In this document: positions 32,947 to 48,290 of the stretch, piece by piece
Layout of the letters: each line of letters opens with the position of its first letter
Numbering within the stretch: the first letter of the stretch is position 1
NCBI GenBank assembly: GCA_018524725.1
Contig: JAEUWP010000358.1
Span: 1-64,000 of the forward strand
Direction of reading: 5' to 3'
Origin: Podaxis mareebaensis
Taxonomy: Eukaryota > Basidiomycota > Agaricomycetes > Agaricales > Agaricaceae
DNA length: 64,000 nt
The notes under the pieces: generated by a model
Database searches by the model: none
The model's input: the letters and a program-made list of their open reading frames with translations, nothing else
What the model was told of the DNA's origin: nothing
Position numbers and translations under genes: made by a program

Positions 32947-35900
32947 CTACCAACCCTCTTCATCCTCACTCTCATCTCGTGGATTCGACCGGAACAATGC
33001 AAGCAAGTCATCCATCCCAAGCTTCATGTTCTTCAGCTTGTCACCACTTAACGCAGCCTGCGCCAGCGCTCGCTTCTTCTCTTGCAACTGCACAAAGCTC
33101 ATCAGTGAAACAGCCTCTGTTAGCGGAACAGCACTGCGTACCAGTAGGATACGTTCCTCTACGGTATCATCTATCTTGAGCTTGAAAATGTTTACATCGC
33201 GTGTCTGACCAAACCGATGTGCTCGGTCAAATGCTTGATCCTAACGCGTTCAACTGAGTTATACAAATTGTTTCTCGACTCGTCTCGAACAAACTCACCT
33301 CGAGTGCAGGGTTCCACCACAGGTCAACAAGGATCACATTATTGCACGCAGTAAGGTTGAGTCCTGCATATGAACCAGTCAACCAAGCAGGGTACATTAT
33401 TGCCACGACCGCTTACCAGTGCTGCCCGCCTTAAATGAGATCAGAATAACCCTCACATCAGCGTTATTCCTGATCTTCGAGAGCGAGGCTTCCCGATCAA
33501 CAGGAGACATTGATCCATCATCTAGAGCGGCACCGTTAACATCACCGATGCACCACAAGACAAACTAAGCATTGACTCACATCGCACAAACCGAATTCCT
33601 TTCTCCTTCAGGAAAGGCATAATCAAGTCCAACATCGACGTAAACTGAGAAAATACTATCGTCTTCTCCCCACAGTCGGACCTCTCGTCGATATCTTGCA
33701 ATAACTTGAGGATCATCCGGATCTTGGCAGACGCCGGACGTTCACGTTCGGCGAGCTCGGCCTTTTCAGCAAGAGGAATGCAGGTCACGCAGTGCCCGCT
33801 CCATTTTCCTTGTCCGGCATTCAAGGGACTGAGCCTATTTAGCAGTGTAAGTATGCATGCAAGATCTCCGAGTCGAAATGACACACTCCATTGTGCACAT
33901 CTGACACTTTCGCGTAACGCCCATCTGGCCGAAAGCCGCAACTAAGTCATCGGCATCTGCTTCGGAGCCCTTCTTTGACGCCTGTGACTCGACAGCCTCC
34001 AGATCACTTTTATAGTCCTTGGTAACCAGTAACGGGTGGTTACAGGCTTGTAGATATCTCTATTAGGGGGCATTAATGGTAGTCAATCGCACCCGGCGTA
34101 CCTTGGCGGAGACGAAGCAAGAGTAAGAGGACGGAAATATAGTTGTTTCCCTTTTCCTGCTTCATGAGTTTCTGGAGAGCATCGTCCATCTTGGTCTCCA
34201 AAGACCGGTAAAACGCCCTCTCGGTAGCATCAAAAGGACACGAGACAATCTCGATAGTGCGTTTCGGGAGTTCAATAAGCTTCTTCCCGTTGAGCACGTC
34301 ATCCTTTCGACGCCTTAGCATGATTTGCTTGAGAATGAACTGACAACTTCCAGTCAGTGGAGGTCAATCTAGGGTAAAGCTAAAGCCACCGACTTGAAGC
34401 CTCTTCATTGCCGTGCCAGCGCCTCTTCCGTTTTTTATGGGTTGTGCGACATCCATATTGAACTTGTCATATTGATACCAAGGGCGGATGTGAAGGAACT
34501 TGAGAAGAGAATACAACTCGATAACGCTGTTCTGACTGGACGATTCACAGTCTGAGTTCATGAAACACACTTGGTAAGTAGCAGATAACTCACAGCGGCG
34601 TTCCTGTCAAGCACCACTTGAAGCGTCCTTGCAGTTCACAACATGCAATGGCACCCTTAGTCGTATGGTTCTTGATATTATGGGCCTCATCTGACCGGAA
34701 ACACGAGCGATCAGAGCTCCCCCGAGCACCCGAACAACGATAACACCTACCAAGAACGATACGGAACCATTTAACATGGAACAATGCGTTCTTAGCCTTC
34801 TTCTTCGAACCCGACGCCGCTGACTTCCTAACGTTTCGGCCAAAATCCTCGGCCTCGTCCGAATCGGAATCCTCTTGATTCTGGCGCTCCTTCGACTTGG
34901 ACTCGTTCTTGGCCTCCGGGACGAAAGCAGCATACTCAGACTTGACTGTGTCGTAAGTTGTAACGACAATGTTATGCCTGCGGAGGACGATAGGGTCATT
35001 TGTACGAGAGGTTCCCTGGTGTTTGAGGACAGTGAGCTTGGTCATCTTCTTAATCTCGTCGGCCCATTGTCCAACCAACGCGAGAGGACAAACGACTCTA
35101 ATAACCATAGTTCTTAGTTGCAAGTACCATACGAGAAGAAGGCGATGTTTCACCCACAAAGTAGACGCTGACCATCCATCATCTTTGTCCGCCTTCGTTG
35201 CAGGATTGTCCACAATCCTCGTGAGCGTCTGAATCGTTTTACCCAAACTAGAGAATGGATAACATGAAAAACACATCCACAATCGCGTGTAGCACAAGAC
35301 ACTTACCCCATATCATCCGCCAATATACCGCCATACCTTTTCTCCTGAGGGTTCTCTCTCCCTGCCATCCAGTTTCTTCCAACCACTTGATGGTCAAGCA
35401 GCTTGATTCCATCTCTAAAACCTTCAACAACTTTATCCTCATCATCAATCTTAACCTCCTCGTCGTCATTCATGTTCCCCGAAATCAGCTCCCTCAAAGC
35501 CTTCTCTGTTTCTCCCGCAGTCATATCATCCTTGTCGTATCGAGATGATCCAGCTACAGGTATATGAACCTGGGGATTTGGGATTCCAGCCGCTCTTTGC
35601 TGTTGGTAGGGCAAGGTTTGGGATGATGGTCGTGACTGCGGCTGGGATTGGGACGTTCGTGCGCGGTCGTAGTCAAAAGTCGGTGGCCTCATGGGCGATC
35701 CAAAGTTCGGCAGATCCTTGTTGGAAGGTATATGTATGGGAGTCCCCATGACATTCTGTGGCACGGAATAGGGTTGATACGCGCCGTGTGCTTGCACAGG
35801 CGCTGGTTTGGCCCGGTTCACCCCGTCAGATGGTTGTAATGCCCTCGTTCGTGTACTTGGGTTAGGTAATTGTGTCGGTAATTTAGTAAAATTACTAAGG

Positions 35901-36320
35901 ACGCTAATCAATGGCTTGACGGAATGACAATGGAAAACAGACGTACGATTGCTGAGATTGAGATTTAGATTGGGGTGGCGTTGACAGAATTTCAAGGTCG
36001 CTATCGTCGTCGTCAAGGCCTTGCTCCCCTTCTTCATCGTTATCCGAGTCTTCGTCGGAGGAGAGAACAATTGGACGTGTCCTTGGTCGGGCGGCAGGGA
36101 CAACTGGTGAGGCACTGGTAGACGCGGCTGATGCGGTCGTTACTGTCGAAACAGTGGAAGCTGTTGAACCAATAGACTACATATCACTCTTTGAGACAAT
36201 CATTAAAGATGAATGTACAGAGACCCTTACAATAGCTCCGGGTTTGGGGTCGTTCTTGGGTTTGGGTTTGGATTGTTGTTGGTTTCGACCGAGAGCAAAG
36301 AACATTTGCGCATCGCCCAT
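32947..36320 (-). CDS. SNF2-family DNA translocase (Rad5/Rad16/Uls1-like) with reduced RING-type finger
   Basis: The SNF2 ATPase core is clear. Motif I is ADDMGLGKT, split by an intron near 35300-35245. Other landmarks are VCPLALVGQWADEI (near 35090), DEAHNIKN (near 34690), FKWCLTGTPLQN (near 34600), and MLRRRKDDVLNGK with LPKRTIEIV (34321-34240). The helicase C half has KTIVFSQFTSMLDLI, then [36 protein letters not shown]. Between the halves a RING-like insert has only about two Cys pairs (CQMC... and CVTC near 33910-33785), fewer than a full RING. The N-terminal third is acidic and Ser-rich. The gene is likely a nuclear repair or chromatin remodeller. The start is uncertain: the ATG at 36320 is used, but protein-like sequence extends about 15 codons upstream. 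Confidence 0.85.
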
Positions 36321-37673
36321 GAATTGTTCGCGACTAACGTTCCAATTAGCATTGATTGCGACCAAGCATTACTGGCCTCACAGTCTTTCTATAGGCATGG
36401 TTGGACGTGCAAGTAACGTGGGTGAATGTGGAGAGGGGAGGTGATGGGCAAATTGGGAATTCGAACTGTCCTGATAAATTAGGTCGCGTCGGGCGTTCCT
36501 GATCATGTGACAATATCACGCTTTCTAAAACGCGAATAAAGTGGCTGGAGCTTGTTCTTTCTCCGTCCCTCCTTCCATGTCTTACAAACTTTGTAAAACC
36601 TCCGTCAGACTTCATTGTGGCGCCTATAAGCTTTTGGGGCGATTCTATCCCTTATCCCAAGCTCAAAGTTACCAAGGAGACTAGTGAACCTACAAAAACA
36701 CTCAATGCTGCAATACTGCCAGAACGACTTATAAAGCTGATGGACACGTCGATCTCAGGGGCTACAAGGTTCATTTAAGTGTGAGAAGTGCACCCAAGAA
36801 CTTTTGAATGACGAGAAAGAATGATAGTTTTATTCTATGCCACCATTTGTTGGTGGCAGGTGCTGAACATCGAATGCTCACCCATGATCGATACCTAGGT
36901 ACGAGACCAAGGAGGGCAGCCCCAGAGACTTCAGACATACGTAAACGCAGGAGTTGACCAGAGCAGAGCCAGGTCGATGCAATGAGGCTGTAAACCGTCC
37001 CCAGGTTCATTTATCCTTGTGCTTGGTTTAGCAAATTCGACTCCCGGAACAGGGACTTGCTTCTTCCAATCCATCCCTTTCACTACTGTCTGTGTCATTT
37101 GTGGAGCCCGATCTTCTCCCGTGGTCTACACTTATATCCATCGAGTGCCACGTGTAGCCCGAACCCTCTGCCTCGTGCAGTGCAAGGACCCTTGAAGATA
37201 TGTCGGCCAACACCTCCCTCCAGGAGCGAGTATCACTAACCGTTGATACATCAATGCTAGAGAGCTGGTCTATGCGGGTGATTACGGTCTTCATTGGTGG
37301 ATAATCTCATCTATGTGCTTCCTTTACATCTGTGTTCTTTCATCTCACCACCATTGAATGGTTAATCACCCAAACCTTTGACTGTCGGGTTTGATTGGAG
37401 CTGCGACGTTTTGATGTCTTGAAACCAGAGCCTGTTGCACTGACTTGTCGGATGACCAGCCGGATTGCATGGCAGCTGCGAACGGGCTTTCGCCACACTT
37501 GAATGCGAACACGACGAGATGCTGAGGGCCTGAATTGTACTGCACCGTACGCAAACAGGATGGCAACAACAATGGAGGCGCAATCAGGCATGACCTTGGG
37601 AATGAAGTAGCAGGGTCATGCGACGTAGCCGCAACATCCAAGCTACACTGTGTAGCCTTTGCTTCAGACCATC
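36321..37673. other. Gene-poor stretch between SNF2 gene and NACHT relic
   Basis: Several frames of 60-90 codons exist on the minus strand (for example 37294-37028, which begins with ATG and has a helical N-terminal half), but none is recognised or supported by splicing. A short upstream exon for the SNF2 gene could lie near 36615-36586 (ATG followed by a GTAAGA donor), but it does not join cleanly. Confidence 0.35.
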
Positions 37674-39172
37674 ATGTCCATCCCGCAAGACACTCATCTT
37701 ATCCTCAATAATGCACAATGTGCTGAGAATATCACCCATGTCGGGACCAATCAGGTGAGCCAAATGCCTAATATAACAGCAAGAAGGGTTCTGGTAAGCC
37801 GTCTCAGACTATTCTGAGTCTATCAGCAAATGACGACACGTGCAGGTATTCAAATACTCCTCAAGGCATCTATGCCTGACGCATTCTTCGATTCTGGTGC
37901 TCGCTATTTGCCATCTACCCAGCAACTAGCCAAGTTCTCCTCCATGAAATCACCAGTTGGACGCTCGGCACTTCGCCCCACAGTGAACACATCCTCTACG
38001 TGCAGGGGTTAGCTGGGGTTAAAAGATCGCTCCTGGCTCGGACCTGTGCACATATCCTGGCTTCCCAAAAAAAGCTAGGAGCTGCTTTCTTCTTCTCCCG
38101 TCCAAATGAATGGGATGACCCAAACTACCTCTTCCCCTCAATTGCATATCAACTTGCGACGAAGTCCAAATTATATAACGACATACTCGACCATCTAATC
38201 CAGAAGGATCCAAGCCTCGTCGCAAAGTCGATCACTGAGCAATTCCAGGAGCTCCTGCTAAAACCTTCACAACATCTCAGAACTGATAAAGCGGGTGTTG
38301 GGGAATGGGTAATGATTATCGACGGTCTTGACGAATGTGCCAGGCACGCACAGTGCAATATCATTGAGATTATCGCGAAATCGGTTCGGGAACAGGCGAC
38401 ACCTTTCCGCTGGATATTCCTCAGTCGTCCCGAGTTCCAAGTTGTTACATCCTTTACCAGGAAATGCGTGCGTTCAGTATCACATCGCCTCGAGCTCCCC
38501 GTATCTCAGGACCTTGACTACGAACTCCTACGCTGCATGACGTACGAATTGGGGAAAACACGAAAGGCGTTCGTTAACTTGTCAGCGGGTTCTTATGTCT
38601 ATGTAGCTCCAAGCGTTCCTTTCATCGTCGATTGCAGTTCGTCCGGTCCCGTAAACGAATTACAGGCGGATCTCTCGACTGCCTTACTCAACGAAAAGAG
38701 GACCGAGTCGGAACATTCTCCGGCGGAGCCCGATCCATTCTACACCCTCATCATGCAGTGCATCCCTTCACAAGTCCTCCCGATAATCCAGAACATCTTG
38801 CTGCTCACGGACCACTCCAACTCTCCCGAGGGCCATAAGATGTATAAACCTTTAATGAAGGCTATTGAATTTGCTAACATCCTTGGACTTTCCGAGTCAC
38901 AATACCGAAAGGCCTGCGACTCTGCGTCTAGTATTAGGTCTCGGCCCCGACTAGGATATCAAATTCCACCATCCCTCATTCATGGACTTTTTACGAAACC
39001 CAAAACGGTCCAAGGAGTTCTGTATCTATTCGCGTTTGCACGACTTTCGTCGAGAACTGTTGGGACGTTCGAATAGTGTGCATTCTCATAGCTCCATAGG
39101 TACGCGGGTTCTGGAACAAGACTTAGTCATGGTACGCTATATTAATCGTGTTCGTTTGAGGATTCCCAGATA
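37674..39172 (+). pseudogene. NACHT-domain (NLR-type) protein relic with destroyed P-loop
   Basis: The reading follows Agaricomycete NACHT proteins: an N-terminal helix (GIQILLKASMPDAFFDSGARY, 37842-37904), linker, P-loop, RTCAHILASQKKLGAAFFF, FPSIAYQLA, the Walker B-like VMIIDGLDE (near 38310), FRWIFLSRPE, and a C-terminal block MDFLRNPKRSKEF. The P-loop at 38006-38029 reads GLAGVKRS where the family needs GxxxxGK[S/T], so both the key Gly and Lys are changed. The frame shifts near 37905 and again near 38963. No repeat domain (WD40, ANK, TPR) follows. The family serves in fungal non-self recognition and programmed cell death. This copy is almost surely inactive, although one 358-codon frame (38000-39076) is still open. 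Confidence 0.8.
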
Positions 39173-39910
39173 GCTCAGTCAGCATTAACATCACATGGCT
39201 TGGGTTCCAGGAGATCACCAAATCCTGGGTATGTCGCTGCTTAGTCCAAACGTTCTTCCGTCTCTGTCAATGGAAGTACCCTTTGGACACATCGACGCTG
39301 ACAGCTTTCTCCAACTTCGAGTTCCACCTGATCCACTGCCTATGGGGAAGTGACATATGCGTATTTAGTTATCACCAGGGTGGTTGAGAGAAAATGTGAT
39401 TTTCAACCGTTCACTACTCCTGTTTTGTTCATTCAGCTGATGTCCTGTCATTCCAGATCCCCAGAGAATTTCGAAGTCGGATTGTTCGACGAACCTACAG
39501 CCCAGTTGTTTAAATGCGCAAGCCAAAATCTGTATCTCGGCGCGACGTCTATATTCTTGGGTGTGGAAAGAACATAGTTGTATGCCAGAAGCTCGACTGG
39601 GGCGTGTGGCAGCTCATTTCATGTCCCTCTCTCTTCAAGCTCTTGTAAAGCTACCTATGTCCTAGTTTATACAGTAGGCGGGGTGCTGAGCAAGTCCCAC
39701 CATCGAAATCAGGTCACGGACCTCTAACGGTTCTGTCAATTAATGAATGAACTGAAGGGAACATTACCGCCAAACCTAATACTACAAGGTAACTCAACAA
39801 CAACATAGTATTTAAACCGAGATGCAAGCTCGAACATGCAAGGTCCAAGAACAATGTCTCAACAAGATACAAATAAATAACCCACTCGCCACTGTCTAAA
39901 CCCGCACAAT
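39173..39910. other. Decayed 3' flank of the NACHT relic
   Basis: Short frames such as 39350-39577 may be remains of the downstream part of the NACHT gene, but no motif is left to prove it. Nothing else is seen. Confidence 0.35.
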
Positions 39911-41249
39911 TTACGCGCTAGATTTCGCGACCTGCGCAGTTTGTGTTGTCGATGGAGCGCCTCTACCACACCGCTCAAGACTGCCGTCCTTCAGCTCATA
40001 AGCGGGCAAGTACCGCCGCGTCGAAGTGTTGGTCGGTTTTGGCTCCCGCTCGACGTCCAGTGAGCGTTGGATATCCGCCGTCATGGTGTGTGGTAATGAT
40101 CCGTTCGGTACCGTATGCGTTTTGGACATACACGAGGAGAGGGTTGCAGTTGGAGATAGAGGAGTGTCATCTGACGAAGAAGGGGCGGTGTGAGTGGTTG
40201 ACAGAAACTGGGTCAAGGCGGAGGTCGGCGATATTAGAGATGAGGCAGTGAGAGGTGTGGTTGGGTCGGACGAGAGGCCGTTGGCGGTGCCTTCGGGAAT
40301 GAGAAGGGCAGGATTCGGGAAAGTATTATAGGTCGAGCCAAGTGAAGTATACCTGCCAACAGACATCAAGAGATCATGATAAGTACAGATTCCTGTGATA
40401 CGCACCCTTGGTCATATAAGCTACAGTAGGGAACGTTCAGATCGCGAAGGAATGTCCAGACATCCCCGTAGGACCAGTTAATAATAGGATTAACTCGTTC
40501 AAACTTTGGCCACCCAGGATCAGTCATATTACGGTGCGAGAGTTTTGCTAAGAGGGCAGGCTCAACCAGAGGAATAGCTTGATGGCTACCAAAGTCGGCT
40601 CACCTCCGTGGGGATCAGTGCGCCGAGTCCCAATCAGGATGGCTGTTATCTGTGGGAATAGCCTCTGATATGTCTCCAATGCCTGGCGCATGCCCTCTCC
40701 ACCCTTCGCGTTGCCCACTGGCCGGGGTTTAGGCTTCCCGTTACTCGAAGATATCGGAGGTGTGGGGACGGGAGTGGGTACGCTTTCCACCTGATTTGAT
40801 GATGGTCGGCAGGAGTAGAGATCAAGGTTGTAGACCTTGACGGTGTCGTCAATGAATTTCTCGAGATCGGGGAACGGTGAGGGGACGGGAATATATATAG
40901 CGTGGATGGGTTTCATTGTCTCTCCTCGCGCAAGCCGGCGGGCGAGGGCGCCAGCGTAGAGGTGCAGAAGCACAGTGCCTAGAACGTGATAGAAATGTCA
41001 ATTGCTGCTGACACAATTACGCGGGGCCACGTACAGTCCTTCCCTCCGTTGAAGCTAATCGATGTGCCTTCTTGTCTGTAGACGCAAGAGATGAGAAATG
41101 TGAATTTACAGCAGGCGTAGCGTCCTTACCCACCCATGGGTATCAAGGCACTGGTCGATGACTTCCAAAGCTTCCTTGACCAATGGTGCGAGTTGGTGGT
41201 CGGACTCTGCAAGGCCGTACACTTCTTCTGCAATCTTCTTGCAATTCAT
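39911..41249 (-). CDS. FAD1: FAD synthetase (FMN adenylyltransferase, PAPS-reductase fold)
   Basis: This enzyme makes FAD from FMN and ATP. The start chosen is the ATG at 41249 ([13 protein letters not shown]). The frame extends upstream but without another ATG. Spliced exons give the PAPS-reductase-type nucleotide loop [15 protein letters not shown] (near 41070-40960), [29 protein letters not shown] (near 40620), [18 protein letters not shown] and [20 protein letters not shown] (near 40470-40430). The C terminus begins [14 protein letters not shown] and then carries a long Ser/Thr-rich segment before [14 protein letters not shown]. Introns of about 50 nt separate the blocks. It is likely cytosolic or mitochondrial. 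Its product is the cofactor of the NADH dehydrogenase at 15.7 kb, but linkage is not meaningful. Confidence 0.9.
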
Positions 41250-41513
41250 TCTGCCTTCTTGTGCCAGGTGTTCTCGATGTGTTACAAACCTTTGCGACAA
41301 GGCGGATTGGAAGGGAGATTAGGGGATTGCAACAGGATGAGAACGCCAGGTCTCCGGGAATCACATCACAGAATCACCAATGATGGGTTCTAATCACGTG
41401 GTCAGTCACGAAATATCTTGTCCAGCACGTTTCCTTTTGGAGTCAGCTAGGGGGCGACCTAATTCTTTTACTTCACCAACTGCCCTGGACCTTGTCCTAT
41501 CTTCACTGTCACC

Positions 41514-42984
<1,471 letters not shown>

Positions 42985-43427
42985 TCATTGATTGGTTTGA
43001 ATGTCCCTGTATGATCAAGAATGCAGAAATGTGCCATTGCTAACGTCTTCACGATTCGGATATATGTCCATCTCGTTGGTTACAATAGAATTCATTAAGC
43101 CACCGTCGTTTGTGATTGGCTCTGGACTGTTCGGCGCCGATACCTCATGGCTGCCTCATGATTGAAAATTACCGGCATATTATCCGATGGCTGGAATAGA
43201 ACACCAGTTATGACCATTAGACGACATATACGGTTTCATTCGGGAGGAGATGAGCTGAATTGGGTGGTGCCTAGCAATGGTCAATAGCAGGATAGCTGAA
43301 TGAAAGTGGAAGGATGTGATTAAAAAGGGGTGTTGTAAATTTGTCCTGTGCATGCACCATAGTTAGTCCGTACATACATAAGAACCTTGCAACACCCCAA
43401 CTATTCTCTCCATTCACCCCTTCCATC
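42985..43427. other. Intergenic between the two GDP-fucose genes
   Basis: 443 bp without a gene. It must hold the 3' end of the synthase gene and the promoter of the dehydratase gene. No TATA box is certain. Confidence 0.4.
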
Positions 43428-44920
<1,493 letters not shown>

Positions 44921-45212
44921 AAGGTTCTTATGGCACCTGCATGCATTCGTTGTGTGAAATAATCAGGACATTGAAGCTCAACCGGTCGCTCTCTGATGGA
45001 TAGTGGCCAAATGAACAGTGAATGTGTACTGCGCCTGATTCGTAAGCTCACGATATGACTTGGAACATTACTTGGAACATCTGAATATCCTTGTACAAAA
45101 TGTTGTGTCAGTACCGAATCCCAATACATCTTCGGGTTTCAATGTGGAATATTCATTTCGAGGGAACGTTATTATGGGAGACTGGCCCTTGCTACAATAC
45201 ATGAATACTCGC

Positions 45213-46181
45213 TTAGGCAGTAGCGGTCGATCCGGTGTAGGCATGGATGGTCTGGTCGGCACATCCAGTGGGGGTCTGGTACCCATAAGGACCCAAGTTA
45301 ACATACAAATCCCTATTACCACTTTCATCAGGGCAAACCAGGAACGCCTGTACAAAAACCTGATCAAAAAAATGATCTGAAAAACACAAAGTTGCTCGAG
45401 CTCACGTTTGTCTGGGGGCGGCTAACGTTGGGATCGCTCCACAGAACAGTATCACCGCTCCAGGCGAAGGCACCAGATGCAGCTTGGGTCTTGGACCAGC
45501 TGACCTTGAGCTTGTTTTGGCCGCTACCTGAAACGAAGGGTTCAACAACAGCGTAGAGAGGGGTGCCGTTAGCGTTTTGGATGAGTTGGCCGTTGGTGAT
45601 TTGGAATTGGGCGGCGGTCGAGGGTTCGCCGAGGACGGCGTCGGAAACGGAGTTGATCACCTCGGAACGGAGGTACTTGTGGAAGTTGGGATCGACCTGG
45701 AATAATGAAGAGTTATCAAGTGAGTTATTCTTGTAGGATTACTGGGTTCGGGAGGGGATGGACGTACGACGGCGCGGATGAAAGAGTAGCCGGGAGCGAG
45801 AGTGGTTGAGCCTCCAGGAGCAGTGCTGGTAGTGCTAGTGGGAGTCGTTGGTATTATTTGTGGGTAAAAGTCACTGTGTCTGACCTTCCAGGAGGTGTTG
45901 TGCCAGGAGATGTTGTGCCTGGGGAGGTGGGTGTGGTAGCTCCACCTGGGAGACATTGTGAGTACCAGTCGTTCGAGTATGTGCAAGTCCAGCCGCTGGG
46001 ACAAGTGGTAGGTCCGGTCCAGCCATTACCACCGCACTAGGAAGGCAAGGTATAGTTGAACAAGAATGCCACGACAGATCGAGACTTGGATCCTTACCTG
46101 GCCGTATTGAGGGGCGGTTTGTGCGGAGGCGGCACCGGCCAGGAGGAGAGCACTAATGACGAGCGAGAGGGACCTAATCAT
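45213..46181 (-). CDS. Secreted protein with CBM1 cellulose-binding domain and unknown C-terminal domain
   Basis: The start is the ATG at 46181, giving a signal peptide ([17 protein letters not shown]). A family-1 carbohydrate-binding module follows after the first intron ([18 protein letters not shown] and a final SNDWYSQC) with the four cysteines expected. A Thr/Pro/Gly linker comes next, then a ~150-residue C-terminal domain containing [38 protein letters not shown]-like [22 protein letters not shown] and [17 protein letters not shown]. That domain shows no glycosidase motif known to me. It may bind or act on plant polymers at the hypha surface. A TATAAA box lies about 45 bp upstream of the start. 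Confidence 0.85.
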
Positions 46182-46223
46182 GGAGAATGTTGCTAGAACG
46201 CAGAAGCAACGCTAAGGCGCCTC

Positions 46224-46229
46224 TTTATA
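46224..46229 (-). promoter_or_regulatory. TATA box of the CBM1 gene
   Basis: TATAAA on the minus strand, 43 bp upstream of the predicted ATG at 46181. The short distance implies a very short leader. Confidence 0.5.
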
Positions 46230-47189
46230 TTGCACAAGATCTTTCTTGATCATTGTTCACATCCGAACTTATGCTTGGCCGAATTTTGGCCTTTTTCTCG
46301 GACTGCGAATTGAGTGGGGTTACTTTTTGTTAGACGAAACCCCGCAGCGGTACAATCTCGGAGGGTCGGTGACCGGGATTGTCGCTAAATCGTGGTCCAC
46401 ATGACGTCTAGCCGTCAACGATTAATTTTAATCAATGTGCAATCTAATTTTATCCATACCTGGAGAGACGGGCGGGGGGCTAAGCTAGACTTCCAGACCT
46501 GGGGCAAGGAGTCGTCAGAAAAAGCCTTAGGCTACGAGCCGAAAAGGATAACATGACTCTGTCAACTGAGACACCGAACGCCGTACTCTCAGGAATACTC
46601 GGAATCAGAATGGCGTTGAAAGAGACCGGGCGCTTACACTTCTCACATCAGTTTGGGAAACCAAAACAGGCTATTGTTGATTCAACGTTGATCCTGGAAC
46701 GCCAAAAGATTCCCCGGCGGGTTACGGCCAGGGTAAAGAGTCGCCAAAGCGATCACTTACGACCCTACTAATAAGATGCGGGTCTCTTGCCGGAAAGCTA
46801 AGGCCGCAGGTTCAACCTAATGCACACCGTGTCATAGCCAATCATCGACCACTTACTGCAATGCATCGGAATTTAGGCTCGTCTTACATTACCCCTCGCG
46901 GCTGAAGCCACGCCTTGGGAATAAAAAGCCTTTGGTTTAACGATGCGAAGTTGACGGTTTTTGCCGGGTGGCGTCACCGCCAGGTCGAGGGACGAGGGAT
47001 ACGCTTGTAGGACCAGAAGGACAAGGGGGTGACAGACGCCAGGGGCTCCCAGAACACATATAGATGCGCTGCGGCTTCAAGCGTGGAAAACCCTTCATGA
47101 TGACCAAAATTCAGCCAAAATCACTCACGATAAGCCTTTACCCCACGACCACCGCTGTGACGATACGTCACACCCCCTGTTCATCCCCC
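46230..47189. other. Intergenic between CBM1 gene and F-box gene
   Basis: About 960 bp with only one small frame (46553-46771). It has no domain and is not called as a gene. No tRNA cloverleaf or repeat was found on reading. Confidence 0.4.
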
Positions 47190-48290
47190 ATGTCGCTGTC
47201 GAACACTCTGCCCAATGAGCTTCTCCTGGAAATCCTCACCTTGCTTCGCTCTAGCTGCCGTAATCCACTGGACATCTTACTCGTGTCTTCAGAATTCTAC
47301 GTTTTGTTCTCCCAACTTCTCTACGGGCAATTAGACTTCAAGAAGATAGGCCAGTTGAGGAGGTTTTTAACCACGTTCAGCACTAGTTGCATCCCACAGC
47401 CGATAAGAAATGTTACTGTGGGCATTGACAATGATTCGCGTCTCGGGCTATACACTCACCTCCGGGATTTCTTCTCTCTCTGTGCAACCGCACCAGGGGC
47501 TGAAATCGACGACTGTGGGCGCGTTGTCTTCGAGAGTCTCAAGTTCCGGTTCCATACTCACTCTCGGGATGAGTCCCTGCATATGATCTATGGGGCGTTG
47601 GGTTGCGTTAAGTAAGGTCCACGTTGGGTTGCCGACTATTTATGTCGTTCATAATCCACCTCAGCCCTCGGACTTTTACCTGGGTTGGGCCGGATCCACC
47701 ACATCATTTCTCTGCAGCGGTGGGTATCCCATGGATTAAATTTCGCTGTATATAACGTATCAGCGCTCCAGATTGTTCCTGCTGCTCTCCCGCATCTTTT
47801 GCAGGCGCTCGTTACTCAGACCAATCTCACCAGGCTCACGCTCTCACACGTCAAATTCCCTGATAATGGCGAAGTCCTTCCGCTTCCCTGTTTCCCGAAC
47901 CTTAGGACTCTTACTCTCTCTCAAGTCATATTTCTGCGACCCAGTATTATTGCGAAATTTCTCATGAATTCAAGTACGGTTCCTGCTATGTGCTTGTGTT
48001 TGCCTTCTGAATACTTGCCCAAAGATCCACAATTGGAGGATGTTAGGCTTGTTGATGCATACCAACAAAGTATCTGGGGTCCCCGACTGCGCAGGTCGCA
48101 TATTGAGGCTGCTGCACGGGTCCAAATCGAATTGGAGAGTGCAGAGGAGGACAGCGCCGTTGGTTCTAGTCACATGGAAGGCATGTTGACAGATATATTG
48201 CACAGGATTCGCCGCACTGTTGTTTGCCAAGGGAGGTTCGAACGCATTATTGGAGGGGATCGCGTCCTCAAAGATAGCATTCTCATATGA
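47190..48290 (+). CDS. F-box-type protein
   Basis: Basidiomycetes carry large families of F-box proteins that link targets to the SCF ubiquitin ligase. The ATG at 47190 was chosen because it places LPNELLLEILTLL, the start of an F-box, at residue 6. The upstream in-frame ATG at 47064 would add an unlike stretch. Two introns are likely, at about 47613-47662 (GTAAGG donor) and a 40-nt one near 47727-47766, joining WVGPDPPHHFSAAV to ALQIVPAALPHLLQAL. The C-terminal part has leucine-rich segments (LTRLTLSHVKFP, LRTLTLSQVIFL). No target can be named. Confidence 0.7.

Noticed and set aside
46740..46840. Possible tRNA-like stretch (contains GGTTCAACC)
   Set aside because: No acceptor stem, D arm or anticodon stem can be folded around it.
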